Shown one piece after another: positions 26,685 to 37,068 of a DNA stretch of 64,000 nt. Numbering within the stretch: the stretch's first letter is position 1; each line of letters starts with the position of its first letter. A program made the translations under genes and the position numbers. The stretch comes from Bacillus thuringiensis (lineage in GTDB: Bacteria; Bacillota; Bacilli; Bacillales; Bacillaceae_G): positions 744,001-808,000 of the forward strand of contig NZ_JACYOF010000001.1 of NCBI RefSeq assembly GCF_014932895.1. Direction: 5' to 3'. The notes beneath the pieces are model-generated. The model ran no database searches. It worked only from the letters and a program-made list of their open reading frames with translations, and was not told the origin of the DNA.

Positions 26685-28453
26685 TCTGTTAAATACGTAT
26701 AGATTGTCTCCGCGACATTTTTTGGCATACCTGCTTCGACAAATTCTGCTACAGAAGCTTCTTTCATCTTCTTCAATGAACCAAAATGTTTTAACAATAC
26801 CTTTTTCCGTTTATCACCAATTCCCGGAATATCATCCAGTGCTGATTGAATAACAGATTTCCCGTGTAATTGACGATGGAATGTAATCGCAAATCGATGC
26901 ACTTCATCTTGAATACGCTGCAATAAATAAAATTCTTGGCTATTCCGCTCAAGCATCACAGGTTCAGGTGGATCTCCAATTATTAAGTGTGATGTTTTAT
27001 GTTTGTCATCTTTTACAAGTCCTGCCATCGGAATATATAATCCGAGTTCATTCTCCAGAACATCGCTGGCAGCCGCCAGATGGCCTTTTCCCCCATCAAT
27101 AATAATTAAATCTGGTAAAGGTAAATTCTCTTTAAGCGCCCTCGTATAACGGCGTCTCACAACCTCTCTCATAGACTCATAATCATCTGGTCCTTGAACG
27201 GTTTTAATTTTATATTTTCTATATTCTTTCTTTGCTGGTTTCCCATCAACAAAAGCAATCATTGCTGAAACCGGATTTGTCCCTTGAATATTTGAATTAT
27301 CAAACGCCTCAATACGATACGGCGTTTCAATACCGAGCTGCTTCCCTAAACGATCTACAGCTTTAATTGTTCGCTCTTCATCACGTTCAATTAAATAAAA
27401 TTTCTCTTCAAGAGCAATTTTCGCATTTTTATTTGCTAATTCTACAAGATCTTTTTTCTTACCACGTTTCGGCTGTGTCGCTTCAACTTCTAAAAAACGC
27501 TCTACTAATTCTGAGTCTATACTTCCTGGAACGACAATTTCCTTCGGCTTAAAATGACTACTGTTTTCATAAAATTGACCGATAAACGTTAAAAATCCCT
27601 CTTCTGGTTCATCATAGATTGGAAACATAGAAACATCGCGTTCAATTAGCTTTCCTTTTCGAACGAAGAACACTTGAACACACATCCACCCTTTATCAAC
27701 TGCATATCCAAACACATCACGATCTACTAAGTCACTCATAATCATTTTTTGTTTTTCCATAATCGCATCCATATGAGCAATTTGATCTCTTAGCTCTTTC
27801 GCCCGTTCAAATTCTAGTTTCTCTGAAGCCTCATACATCTTTGTTTCCAATTGTGAACGAATTTCTTTATGCCCACCATTTAAAAACTTAATAATTTCAT
27901 CCACAATTTCTTTATTTTGTTCTTCCGTCACTTCCTTCACACACGGCGCTAAACATTGGCCCATATGATAATACAGGCAAACTTTATCTGGCATATTCGT
28001 GCATTTACGAAGTGGATACATACGATCTAGCAGTTTTTTCGTTTCATGAGCGGATTGCGCATTCGGATAAGGACCAAAATACTTTCCTTTATCCTTTTTT
28101 ACGTTTCGCGTAATGAGTAAGCGCGGCTGTTTTTCGGCCGTAATTTTGATAAACGGATATGTTTTATCATCTTTTAATTGAATATTATATTTTGGATCAT
28201 ATTTTTTTATTAAATTTAACTCTAAAATAAGAGCCTCCAAATTTGAGGAGGTTACAATATATTCAAAGTCAACAATTTCTCCTACAAGCCGCAGTGTTTT
28301 TCCATCATGCGAACCAGTAAAGTACGAGCGCACACGATTTTTAAGCACTTTTGCTTTTCCGACGTATATAACCGTTCCTTGCTTATCTTTCATTAAATAA
28401 CAACCAGGTTGATCTGGTAAAATAGCCAACTTCTCTTTCAAATGTTCGTGCAC
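26669..28453 (-). CDS. uvrC: UvrC, excinuclease ABC subunit C
   Basis: Makes the two incisions of nucleotide excision repair. 594 residues: GIY-YIG nuclease (about 15-95, [10 protein letters not shown] then YVGKAK), UVR domain for UvrB contact (about 203-238), RNase H-like endonuclease (about 370-540 with [10 protein letters not shown] and IIDGGKGH) and a C-terminal helix-hairpin-helix pair ([12 protein letters not shown]). Starts with GTG after GGAGGGTG. Full length. Confidence 0.97.
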   Translation of the reverse strand: MHEHLKEKLAILPDQPGCYLMKDKQGTVIYVGKAKVLKNRVRSYFTGSHDGKTLRLVGEIVDFEYIVTSSNLEALILELNLIKKYDPKYNIQLKDDKTYPFIKITAEKQPRLLITRNVKKDKGKYFGPYPNAQSAHETKKLLDRMYPLRKCTNMPDKVCLYYHMGQCLAPCVKEVTEEQNKEIVDEIIKFLNGGHKEIRSQLETKMYEASEKLEFERAKELRDQIAHMDAIMEKQKMIMSDLVDRDVFGYAVDKGWMCVQVFFVRKGKLIERDVSMFPIYDEPEEGFLTFIGQFYENSSHFKPKEIVVPGSIDSELVERFLEVEATQPKRGKKKDLVELANKNAKIALEEKFYLIERDEERTIKAVDRLGKQLGIETPYRIEAFDNSNIQGTNPVSAMIAFVDGKPAKKEYRKYKIKTVQGPDDYESMREVVRRRYTRALKENLPLPDLIIIDGGKGHLAAASDVLENELGLYIPMAGLVKDDKHKTSHLIIGDPPEPVMLERNSQEFYLLQRIQDEVHRFAITFHRQLHGKSVIQSALDDIPGIGDKRKKVLLKHFGSLKKMKEASVAEFVEAGMPKNVAETIYTYLTDKKTL

Positions 28454-28566
28454 TCGTCACCCTCCATTTCTACATGCTTAGCATTTTTATTTTCACACGA
28501 AAACATACTATGCCAAAACACCCAACATACGTTCTTTTATTGTAACGGAAAGGTTGTAAAAAAGAA

Positions 28567-28600
28567 AATAAAAAAAGCTACCAAATGGTAGCTTCTTTAT
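28567..28600 (-). terminator. Terminator of trxA
   Basis: AAGCTACCATTTGGTAGCTTTTTTTA hairpin on the minus strand. Confidence 0.9.
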
Positions 28601-28601
28601 T

Positions 28602-28916
28602 TTAGAAGTGTTTAGAAACTAATTCTACTAACGCTTCTTTCGGTTTGTAACCTAACGTTTGATCAACCACTTTACCGTCTTTTAATACGAAAAGAGCTGG
28701 AATGCTCATTACTTCGAATTGACGAGCAGTTTCTTGGTTTTCATCAACATCTACTTTTACTACTTTTACTTTTTCGCCTAGTTCTGCATCAATTTCTTCT
28801 AATACAGGAGCGATCATTTTACAAGGTCCACACCAAGGTGCCCAGAAATCTAATAATACAACACCTTCGCTAGTCTCAGCTGCGAAGCTTTGGTCATTTG
28901 CGTTTACAATTGCCAT
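28602..28916 (-). CDS. trxA: Thioredoxin
   Basis: 104-residue thioredoxin with the redox motif WCGPC at about 28-32, the FWAPWCGPCKM context and the cis-proline IPALF near 74. General cytosolic disulfide reductase. AAGGAGG site before the ATG. Next to etfA and uvrC as in B. subtilis. Confidence 0.97.
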   Translation of the reverse strand: MAIVNANDQSFAAETSEGVVLLDFWAPWCGPCKMIAPVLEEIDAELGEKVKVVKVDVDENQETARQFEVMSIPALFVLKDGKVVDQTLGYKPKEALVELVSKHF

Positions 28917-29049
28917 TTTATTTCCTCCTTCAAGTATATTCTACCAAGAGTATATCATTAACTTATATACGTGGCGAATAATATGTATCGTTATGTATTG
29001 TAACAAAAAAATGTCCCTTTATACTATATAAAAATATGGATTAAATACT

Positions 29050-29085
29050 AAAAAGATGAGAGACAGGGGATCTCTCACCTTTTTT
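29050..29085 (-). terminator. Terminator of the fadR-fadB-etfBA block
   Basis: GGTGAGAGA-TCCCCTG-TCTCTCATC followed by TTTTTAGT on the minus strand, just after etfA. Confidence 0.75.
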
Positions 29086-29127
29086 TATATATAGGGGTAC
29101 TTCACTTGGAACTCAAGGGTACTCAAA

Positions 29128-30105
29128 TCATGAATGTACTTTTAACTTTTTAAACTCTTCTGTTAAAAGAGGTATGACTTCAAATAAGTCACCGACAATA
29201 CCATAGTCAGCTACTTTGAAGATGCTTGCTTCTGGATCTTTATTAATTGCAACGATTATTTTTGAGTTAGACATACCAGCTAAATGCTGAATCGCACCAG
29301 AAATACCACATGCAATGTATAAGTCTGGCGTAACAACTTTACCAGTTTGACCAATTTGTAATGAGTAGTCGCAATACTCAGCGTCACAAGCACCACGAGA
29401 TGCACCAACAGCGCCGCCTAGTACGTCAGCTAATTCTTTTAATGGTTTAAATCCTTCTTCACTCTTCACACCGCGTCCGCCAGCGATAATAACTTTTGCT
29501 TCAGAAAGATCAACACCTTCTGCAGTTTTGCGGACAACATCTTGAATGATTGTACGTAAATCTTTCACATCAACTGTAATAGAAGACACGTCACCGCTGC
29601 GAGACTCATCTTTTTCAAGAGTTGCAATGTTATTTGGACGCACTGTCGCAAATAAGATACCGTCTGTTACAATCTTCTTCTCAAACGCTTTACCAGAGTA
29701 AATTGGACGAGTGAAGATGACGTTTCCACCTTCAACTTCTAAAGCAGTTACATCAGAAACTAGACCTACTTCAAGCTTCGCCGCTAATTTTGGTGATAAA
29801 TCTTTACCAAGGGCTGTATGTCCAAATACAATACCTTCTGGCTTTTCTTCAGCATACACAGCTAAAAGCGCTTGTGCATAGCCATCAGATGTATATGATT
29901 TTAATTTATCATTTTCAACTGTCACAACGCGATCTGCACCGTAATGAATCAATTCATTTGCAAAAGAGGCAACGCTGTCTCCAACTAGAAGACCTACCAC
30001 TTCACCGCCTTCTGCAATTGTTTTTGCTGCTGCTACCGCTTCAAACGAAACGTTACGTAGCGATCCGTCACGAACTTCACCCATTACTAATACTTTACGA
30101 GCCAT
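29128..30105 (-). CDS. etfA: Electron transfer flavoprotein alpha subunit
   Basis: 325 residues. The C-terminal FAD-binding domain shows VIIAGGRGVKS near 202, GAVGASRGACD near 228, QIGQTGK and ISGAIQHLAGM near 275. Pairs with EtfB to move electrons from acyl-CoA dehydrogenases to the quinone pool. ATG at 30105 is right after GGAGGGAAAATCT; the ORF extension upstream is rejected. Last of the fad/etf genes. Confidence 0.96.
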   Translation of the reverse strand: MARKVLVMGEVRDGSLRNVSFEAVAAAKTIAEGGEVVGLLVGDSVASFANELIHYGADRVVTVENDKLKSYTSDGYAQALLAVYAEEKPEGIVFGHTALGKDLSPKLAAKLEVGLVSDVTALEVEGGNVIFTRPIYSGKAFEKKIVTDGILFATVRPNNIATLEKDESRSGDVSSITVDVKDLRTIIQDVVRKTAEGVDLSEAKVIIAGGRGVKSEEGFKPLKELADVLGGAVGASRGACDAEYCDYSLQIGQTGKVVTPDLYIACGISGAIQHLAGMSNSKIIVAINKDPEASIFKVADYGIVGDLFEVIPLLTEEFKKLKVHS

Positions 30106-30141
30106 AGATTTTCCCTCCTGCATATATAATTTCGTATTTTA

Positions 30142-30915
30142 TTAGATTACTTTTGCTTCTGTATGGAGCAACGATACAAGTTCTTTTACTTGGTCTTGCA
30201 GCTCGCCTTGTAACACTTTTCCTGCATCTTTCTTAGGAGGCAAATAGATTTCAATTGTTTTTGTCTTTGCTTTCACATCATCTTCTTCTAAATCTAAATC
30301 ATCTAATTCTAATTCTTCTAGTGGTTTTTTCTTCGCCTTCATAATACCTGGAAGCGATGGATAACGCGGTTCATTTAAACCTTGTTGCGCTGTTACTAAA
30401 ACTGGTAATGATGTTTCAATTACTTCTGTATCCCCTTCAACATCACGCTCAATCTTCACGTTTGTACCGTCAATTTCAAGTTTTGTAATTGTCGTTACAT
30501 ACGGAATATTTAACGCTTCTGCCACGCGTGGACCAACTTGTCCAGATGCACCATCAATTGCAACGTTCCCACCTAAAATTAAATCTACTTCTTTATCTTT
30601 TAAATATTCAGCAAGTACTTTTGCTGTTGTGAACTGGTCACCATTTTCAACATCATCTTCAATATTAATTAACACCGCTTTATCGCAGCCCATCGCTAAT
30701 GCAGTACGAAGTTCTTTCTCACTATCTTCGCCACCGACTGTTACAACTGTAACTTCTCCACCTTGTGCGTCTCTTACTTGAATTGCTTCTTCAATCGCAT
30801 ATTCATCGTAAGGGTTGATGATGAATTCCGCTTCGCCATCGTAAATTGCACCGTTTTTAATTACGATTTTTTCTTCTGTATCAAATGTTCGTTTCATGAG
30901 TACGTAGATGTTCAT
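30142..30915 (-). CDS. etfB: Electron transfer flavoprotein beta subunit
   Basis: 257 residues beginning MNIYVLMKRTFDTEEKI. The family segment GGNVAIDGASGQVGPRVAEAL (about 121-141) binds AMP and contacts EtfA. Works with EtfA in beta-oxidation. 36 bp upstream of etfA, GGGGG-type site before the ATG. Confidence 0.96.
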   Translation of the reverse strand: MNIYVLMKRTFDTEEKIVIKNGAIYDGEAEFIINPYDEYAIEEAIQVRDAQGGEVTVVTVGGEDSEKELRTALAMGCDKAVLINIEDDVENGDQFTTAKVLAEYLKDKEVDLILGGNVAIDGASGQVGPRVAEALNIPYVTTITKLEIDGTNVKIERDVEGDTEVIETSLPVLVTAQQGLNEPRYPSLPGIMKAKKKPLEELELDDLDLEEDDVKAKTKTIEIYLPPKKDAGKVLQGELQDQVKELVSLLHTEAKVI

Positions 30916-30993
30916 TCCATTTACCCCCTTGTTTTTCAGAAAGATTCTATCAATTTTAATTTTCTGTTAATTTATATTAAAAAAATAATTGAA

Positions 30994-32369
<1,376 letters not shown>

Positions 32370-32395
32370 TTTACTGTCCCCTTCAAGAAGATGAC

Positions 32396-32413
32396 TGAAT
32401 GAATAGTCATTCA
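32396..32413. promoter_or_regulatory. FadR operator upstream of fadR
   Basis: TGAATGAATAGTCATTCA exactly fits the published FadR box TGAATGAMTANTCATTCA and is a palindrome with a 4-bp centre. Confidence 0.9.
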
Positions 32414-32451
32414 TATTCTTATAATACTGACTATTTAGAAAAGTGTCAATC

Positions 32452-32479
32452 CTATTTTTTCAAAAAGAAAGGGCCTTAG
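32452..32479 (-). terminator. Terminator of lcfA overlapping its stop
   Basis: GGGC-TAAG-GCCC followed by TTTCTTTTTG; the TAA in the loop is the lcfA stop codon. Confidence 0.75.
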
Positions 32480-34167
32480 CCCGTTTGCTCATCTTCATTC
32501 TTTCTCTTCTCTTCATCTATTAGGACACGGCGCAAAATTTTGCCTACTGTCGTTTTCGGCAGTTCATCTCTAAACTCATATACTTTCGGCACTTTATAAG
32601 CCGCTAAATATTTACGGGCAAACTGGTTTAATTCTTCTTCAGAGCACTTCGTACCTTCTTTTAACACAACAAAAGCTTTAACCGTCTCTCCTCGGTACGG
32701 ATCTGGAACTCCAATCGTCACTACTTCTTGCACTTTTTCATGCTCATATAATACTTCTTCTACTTCACGAGGATATACATTAAATCCACTCGCGACAATC
32801 ATATCTTTCTTACGATCTTTCACATAGAAAAAGCCATCCTCATCCATATAGCCAACATCCCCAGTATGGAGCCATCCGTCTTGTAATACAGCTGCTGTTT
32901 CTTCAGGCTTATTCCAATACCCTTTCATAATTTGAGGACCTTTTACTACAATTTCACCAATTTCTCCCGGTGGTAATGCCTCACCGGTTTCAAGCGACAT
33001 AATCATTGCTTCTGTATCCGGCCACGGAACTCCAATGCTACCTGGCACTCGCTTTTCCCATAAAAAATTACTATGTGTAACCGGAGATGATTCTGTTAAA
33101 CCATATCCCTCTACTAGTTTACCACCTGTAACTGTTTCGAACTTTTCCTGTACTTCTACTGGCAGTGGTGCTGAGCCACTAATACAAGCACGAATAGAAG
33201 AGATATCGTATTCTTTTAAAAGCGGGCTATTTAAAAGAGCGATATAAATAGTTGGTGCCCCTGGAAACAATGTCACTTTATGCTTCTTAATTGCTTCAAA
33301 AACCATTTTCATATCAAACTTTGGAATAAGAACCATTTTGTATCCTTGCATAATACTTAAATTCATAACAGCCGTCATGCCGTACACGTGGAAAAATGGA
33401 AGAACCCCAAGAACGACTTCTTCTCCTTCTTTGCAATTATATAACCATTGAACTCCCATCAACGTGTTAGAAACGAGGTTTTTATGCGTTAACATAACGC
33501 CTTTCGGAAATCCAGTTGTTCCTCCTGTGTACTGTAAAAGAGCTAGATCATTCTCAGGATCACAAGGCACTTCAACATCCGTATTCACTTCTTTTTCTAC
33601 TGAGTTCCAAAGATGAATCGTTTCACTCTCTGATACTTTCACAACTAAATTCGACTGTTTTTTCTGCACAAATGGATACAATAGATTTTTAGGGAAGGGT
33701 AAAAAGTCTGCAATACGAGTTACGATAATATGCTCAATTTTTGTAGCGGATTGAACATTCGTTACTCTTGGAAACACTAAGTCGAGACACAGAATTACTT
33801 TTGCTCCTGAGTCATGAAGCTGATATTCTAATTCTCTTTCTGTATATAGTGGATTTGTTTGTACTACGATACCTCCCGCAAGTAATGTACCGTAATAACC
33901 AATTACAGCTTGTGGACAATTCGGCAACATAATAGCAATTCGATCACCCTTTTCCACACCAAGCTTTTGAAGATAGTTTGCAAACCTCTTCACCTTATCA
34001 TGGAAGTCTGAAAATGTAATATCCTTCCCTAAAAAATGAAGCGCTTTCTTTTCTGGATAGCTAGAAGCCATCTGTTCTACATATCTATGAAGCGGCTGAA
34101 TATCATAAGAAATCGTACTTGGAATTTCCTCTGGATAACTTTTCAACCATGGTTTTTCCACCTTCAT
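32476..34167 (-). CDS. lcfA: Long-chain-fatty-acid-CoA ligase
   Basis: 563 residues, ANL superfamily. The P-loop-like YTGGTTGFPKG is near 215, LVEGYGLTESSP near 345, the adenylate-binding GWLHTGDVG near 430 and the C-terminal PKTTVGKILRR lysine near 537. Activates fatty acids with ATP and CoA for beta-oxidation. The promoter and a FadR-like palindrome lie beyond a bcr1 insertion (34190-34344), giving it an unusually long leader. Confidence 0.95.
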   Translation of the reverse strand: MKVEKPWLKSYPEEIPSTISYDIQPLHRYVEQMASSYPEKKALHFLGKDITFSDFHDKVKRFANYLQKLGVEKGDRIAIMLPNCPQAVIGYYGTLLAGGIVVQTNPLYTERELEYQLHDSGAKVILCLDLVFPRVTNVQSATKIEHIIVTRIADFLPFPKNLLYPFVQKKQSNLVVKVSESETIHLWNSVEKEVNTDVEVPCDPENDLALLQYTGGTTGFPKGVMLTHKNLVSNTLMGVQWLYNCKEGEEVVLGVLPFFHVYGMTAVMNLSIMQGYKMVLIPKFDMKMVFEAIKKHKVTLFPGAPTIYIALLNSPLLKEYDISSIRACISGSAPLPVEVQEKFETVTGGKLVEGYGLTESSPVTHSNFLWEKRVPGSIGVPWPDTEAMIMSLETGEALPPGEIGEIVVKGPQIMKGYWNKPEETAAVLQDGWLHTGDVGYMDEDGFFYVKDRKKDMIVASGFNVYPREVEEVLYEHEKVQEVVTIGVPDPYRGETVKAFVVLKEGTKCSEEELNQFARKYLAAYKVPKVYEFRDELPKTTVGKILRRVLIDEEKRKNEDEQTG

Positions 34168-34189
34168 TCCCCCTTCAAATACATAAAAG

Positions 34190-34344
34190 ATAAAGTGAAA
34201 CTTTAATCAGTGGGGGTTTTGTTCCCCCCACTGATTATCAGCCCGCACCAATCGGGCTTTTACGGGCAGTTGATCACCCAGCTAACTTCTTTACTTTTGC
34301 TGAATTTTGAGGTGGGATCTTACTGCCCGTTAATGCGGGATAAA
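34190..34344. repeat. bcr1 repeat element, copy 2, inside the lcfA leader
   Basis: 155 bp bounded by ATAAA (34190-34194 and 34340-34344), same orientation and overall sequence as 9920-10077, with the same nested stems (ATCAGTGGGGG-type hairpin, GGGCAGT/ACTGCCC, CCCGC/GCGGG). A few differences weaken the middle stem. Confidence 0.85.
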
Positions 34345-34358
34345 TGAATGTTCATTCA
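34345..34358. promoter_or_regulatory. Shortened FadR-like palindrome at lcfA
   Basis: TGAATG-TT-CATTCA: both half-sites of the FadR box are kept but the spacing is 4 bp shorter than at fadR. It directly touches the right end of the bcr1 copy and lies just downstream of the predicted start of transcription. Confidence 0.5.
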
Positions 34359-34372
34359 TGATGGTTGTTTTC

Positions 34373-34401
34373 ATTATATTATAGTCACCATAACGTTACA
34401 A
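34373..34401 (-). promoter_or_regulatory. Candidate sigma-A promoter of lcfA
   Basis: Minus strand TTGTAA (34396-34401) and TATAAT (34373-34378) with a 17-bp spacer, upstream of the FadR-like palindrome and the bcr1 copy. Confidence 0.65.
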
Positions 34402-34500
34402 TCATAATATTCTGACTTTTATATAACTATGCTTCACTCCATTAACTTCTTATTATATGTACAAACTCTCCTAATCTTAAAAGAGTAAGAGAGTTATTAT

Positions 34501-35061
34501 TTAGCTTAATCTTATTATCGTTAACACAGCTCCTGGTGTAGTTGTTGATAATGTTGCAACAGCTAACAAACCAAATAGTTGCAAACTAATAGCATCTCCT
34601 GCTGCAAGAGTTGTAATGATTGTTGCGCTAAATGATGTGGTTGCTACCGCAGGAGAATTGATCGTCCCAGCGAGTGGTGCTCCATTAATTGTAATCCGCG
34701 AACTGACTAATAACGAAGCAGTTATACTAATCGTATATGAAATATAATAATTCCCGGCATTTGCAACCGTAAATACTGTATTTCCACCAGACACAGTAAT
34801 TCCTGGACCTATATTTTGATTATTTGGAAGTGGGACATTTGTTCCACCGAGAAGTACCGATATCGCTGTACCGGACGTATTATTTGCAAATGCATACGTC
34901 GCCGTTATACTTGTACCTGTTGCTCCTGTTACTCCGGTTGAACCTGTTGGACCCGTTGGACCCGTTGGACCGATCTTACTAAAACAGCATGAATCAACAT
35001 GTACACCATTTTGATTATTACACCCACAATATCCATTTATATTATTACGCCATGAAGACAT
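34501..35061 (-). CDS. Short collagen-like spore-surface (BclA-related) protein
   Basis: 186 residues. A cysteine-rich N-terminus (GYCGC...DSCC) leads into only about seven collagen triplets beginning GPTGPTGPTG and ending GATG. The C-terminal domain of about 130 residues is rich in Ser, Thr, Ala and Ile, like the trimeric C-terminal head of BclA. The usual exosporium-targeting leader was not found. ATG at 35061 follows GGAAGTGATC. Likely a spore-surface protein; that role is inferred from the family. Confidence 0.75.
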   Translation of the reverse strand: MSSWRNNINGYCGCNNQNGVHVDSCCFSKIGPTGPTGPTGSTGVTGATGTSITATYAFANNTSGTAISVLLGGTNVPLPNNQNIGPGITVSGGNTVFTVANAGNYYISYTISITASLLVSSRITINGAPLAGTINSPAVATTSFSATIITTLAAGDAISLQLFGLLAVATLSTTTPGAVLTIIRLS

Positions 35062-35319
35062 GTTGATCACTTCCTTCAAATTCAATCTTTTAAGTACAAA
35101 CAACGAATTAGAAATCATTTATCAAATCATAATGAAAAACTTTACCTAGTGAAGACAAACACAAGTTTATTCCGTACATTCTAGTAATTATTACATGCGA
35201 CATTCTATCCTTTTGCTTGTACTTTCGTCTTCCTTTTTTATTATTCGTTCTCATACCTCAAAAGGAAACTATCCTTTTTTCACGAATTTAAACTATGAAC
35301 AAAAACAGGGGGGATGACA
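35062..35319. other. Divergent intergenic region, collagen-like gene / DinB gene
   Basis: A/T-rich, no recognisable repeat, RNA or ORF. The sporulation promoter expected for the collagen-like gene was not identified with confidence. Confidence 0.35.
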
Positions 35320-35823
35320 ATGTATCAAACAATTGAAGGCTTTTTACAATCATGGACATACGAGGCTGAGTCTACTCAGAAGATGCTCGATGCATTAACG
35401 AATAAATCTTTATCGCAAGAAATTGCGCCTGGGCACTGGACGTTAGGACGAATTGCTTGGCATATCGTTACAGCAATTCCAGTTATACTATCAGGGACAG
35501 GTCTAAAGTTTGAAGGTGAAACAAAAGACTATCCTGTACCAACTTCAGCAAAAACAATTGCAGATGGATACCGTAATATGAATGCAGCTTTCATTGGAGC
35601 ACTTCAAAGTGAATGGACTGATAAAGACTTAGCTACTATTAATGACTTCTTTGGTCGCCCTATGCCGAATTCTATATTTTTAATGACACTCATTAATCAT
35701 CAAAATCACCACCGCGGTCAAATGACTGTTTTAATGCGGCAAGCTGGCTTAACAGTCCCTGGCGTATATGGCCCAGCAAAAGAAGAATGGGCTGCGGCTG
35801 GAATGGAAGCTCCTAAAATGTAA
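35320..35823 (+). CDS. DinB-family protein
   Basis: 167 residues forming the DinB/YfiT four-helix bundle. Three metal-binding histidine positions are present: WTLGRIAWH near 46 and NHQNHHRGQ near 128-136. These proteins are metal-dependent and often act as thiol transferases; substrate unknown. ATG at 35320 lies 6 nt after AGGGGGG, better than the ATG overlapping that site. Confidence 0.88.
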   Translation: MYQTIEGFLQSWTYEAESTQKMLDALTNKSLSQEIAPGHWTLGRIAWHIVTAIPVILSGTGLKFEGETKDYPVPTSAKTIADGYRNMNAAFIGALQSEWTDKDLATINDFFGRPMPNSIFLMTLINHQNHHRGQMTVLMRQAGLTVPGVYGPAKEEWAAAGMEAPKM

Positions 35824-35824
35824 C

Positions 35825-35866
35825 TACAAAAAAAGACAAGGTGTTTACACATCTTGTCTTTTTCTG
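35825..35866 (+). terminator. Terminator of the DinB gene
   Basis: AGACAAGGTGT...ACACATCTTGTCTTTTTC hairpin. Confidence 0.85.
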
Positions 35867-35961
35867 TAACTTGTTTCATGTGAAACTATTTTTTGCTAAA
35901 TGGTTGTTTTATGGAAAAGATACTTTAAAATAAATACATACTATTAGGAGCGGAAAACAAA

Positions 35962-36285
35962 TTGAATAAAAAAATGACAATGGGAATTCTTCTACTGACT
36001 GCTATCATTGGAATTATCAGTGTATCTCTTTATTTCACAAATTATGGTACCCCTTGGGAGAAACAAACAGCAATTGCGGAATCACAAAAGTATATTACAA
36101 AATACTTTAATCTAAATGCGAAAGTCAAAAATACTTCTTATGATGCTAAAATGGATAGCTATGCAATCTCCTTTGAGACAAGTGGAGACGGAGAGTTTAC
36201 TATCGAATATAAAAGTCCTAATCACTTTAACATTTCTCCAGGAGTTCAAGAGTATTTAAGCAAATACTCCAAATTTACAGAGTAG
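35962..36285 (+). CDS. Small membrane-anchored protein, DUF3139-like
   Basis: 107 residues: a span at about 5-26, then a short extracytoplasmic alpha/beta domain with WEKQTAIAESQKYITKYFN and a SYDAKMDSYAISF strand. The pattern resembles DUF3139/YfjL-like small proteins. Start is TTG at 35962 with AGGAG 10 nt upstream; an in-frame ATG 12 bp later is possible. Function unknown. Confidence 0.65.
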   Translation: MNKKMTMGILLLTAIIGIISVSLYFTNYGTPWEKQTAIAESQKYITKYFNLNAKVKNTSYDAKMDSYAISFETSGDGEFTIEYKSPNHFNISPGVQEYLSKYSKFTE

Positions 36286-36302
36286 TAACGAAGCATACAT
36301 AT

Positions 36303-36343
36303 ACAAAAAAGAGTTGGTGTAACGCCAACTCTTTTTTACGTAT
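36303..36343. terminator. Bidirectional terminator at the end of the ABC/DUF4097 operon
   Basis: AAAAAGAGTTGGCG-type stem: AGAGTTGG...CCAACTCTTTTTT. Confidence 0.9.
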
Positions 36344-36348
36344 TCTTG

Positions 36349-37044
36349 TCATACAGTTACATCTTCCTTCTCTATATTTTTAATTCCGTAATATGCAATC
36401 GCAACTCCAATTGCTGCCAATGCTAGTTGAAGGGGAAGAAAAGTTGCTGTAGAAAACGCTGGGTTGGTATTCATTGCAATTGATACAACGATAAGAGACG
36501 AAACAATTGTAGCTGGCACTGAACGCTTACGCATTCCGAAATATAATGGGATTAAACTTATTCCCGCAGTTGCAATGGCTAAAGGAACCAATTTTATTCC
36601 TTCTTGCGTCAATTGATCTACTGTAAATGGATTAGGAAGAATTGAAAAATAGCTATCTATCCCAAAGAACATTCCTACTACTAAAATATTAGATAAAATA
36701 ACTGTTATAAATGTTAATGTTGCTGTAATAACCAACTTACTAACCATCATTTTCTTTCGGTTAATTGGATAAGAAAACATCAGTAGTATTGTTTTGTTTT
36801 TATATTCACCAATTATTAACCTTGCGATTAACACACTACCAAAAATAATAAATGTTGCTCTTACTAATGTACTAGCCATTAACAAAACCATCTGTGGATC
36901 TCTCATTTCTGGATCTCCTTCTATTTGAGAAACGATGCTCGTAAAAATCAGTAATGCCAGTATAGCGATATTTGCAATAATCGCTCCCCTCACATACCAT
37001 CCAATCTTAAACTTCTTCAGTTCTAGCTTCATAAGACGTAGCAT
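36349..37044 (-). CDS. ABC-2 type permease (second of the locus)
   Basis: 231 residues with six spans, paralogous to the permease at 37976-38680; both carry a KLELKK/KLEWKK N-terminus, RLxxxEYKNKT and LIPLxFGMRKxSxPxT. It probably forms the channel with its paralogue and the ATPase at 38869. Last gene of the operon, GGAGGAC site upstream. Confidence 0.85.
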   Translation of the reverse strand: MLRLMKLELKKFKIGWYVRGAIIANIAILALLIFTSIVSQIEGDPEMRDPQMVLLMASTLVRATFIIFGSVLIARLIIGEYKNKTILLMFSYPINRKKMMVSKLVITATLTFITVILSNILVVGMFFGIDSYFSILPNPFTVDQLTQEGIKLVPLAIATAGISLIPLYFGMRKRSVPATIVSSLIVVSIAMNTNPAFSTATFLPLQLALAAIGVAIAYYGIKNIEKEDVTV

Positions 37045-37068
37045 AATAGTCCTCCTTCCATTTAAAAT

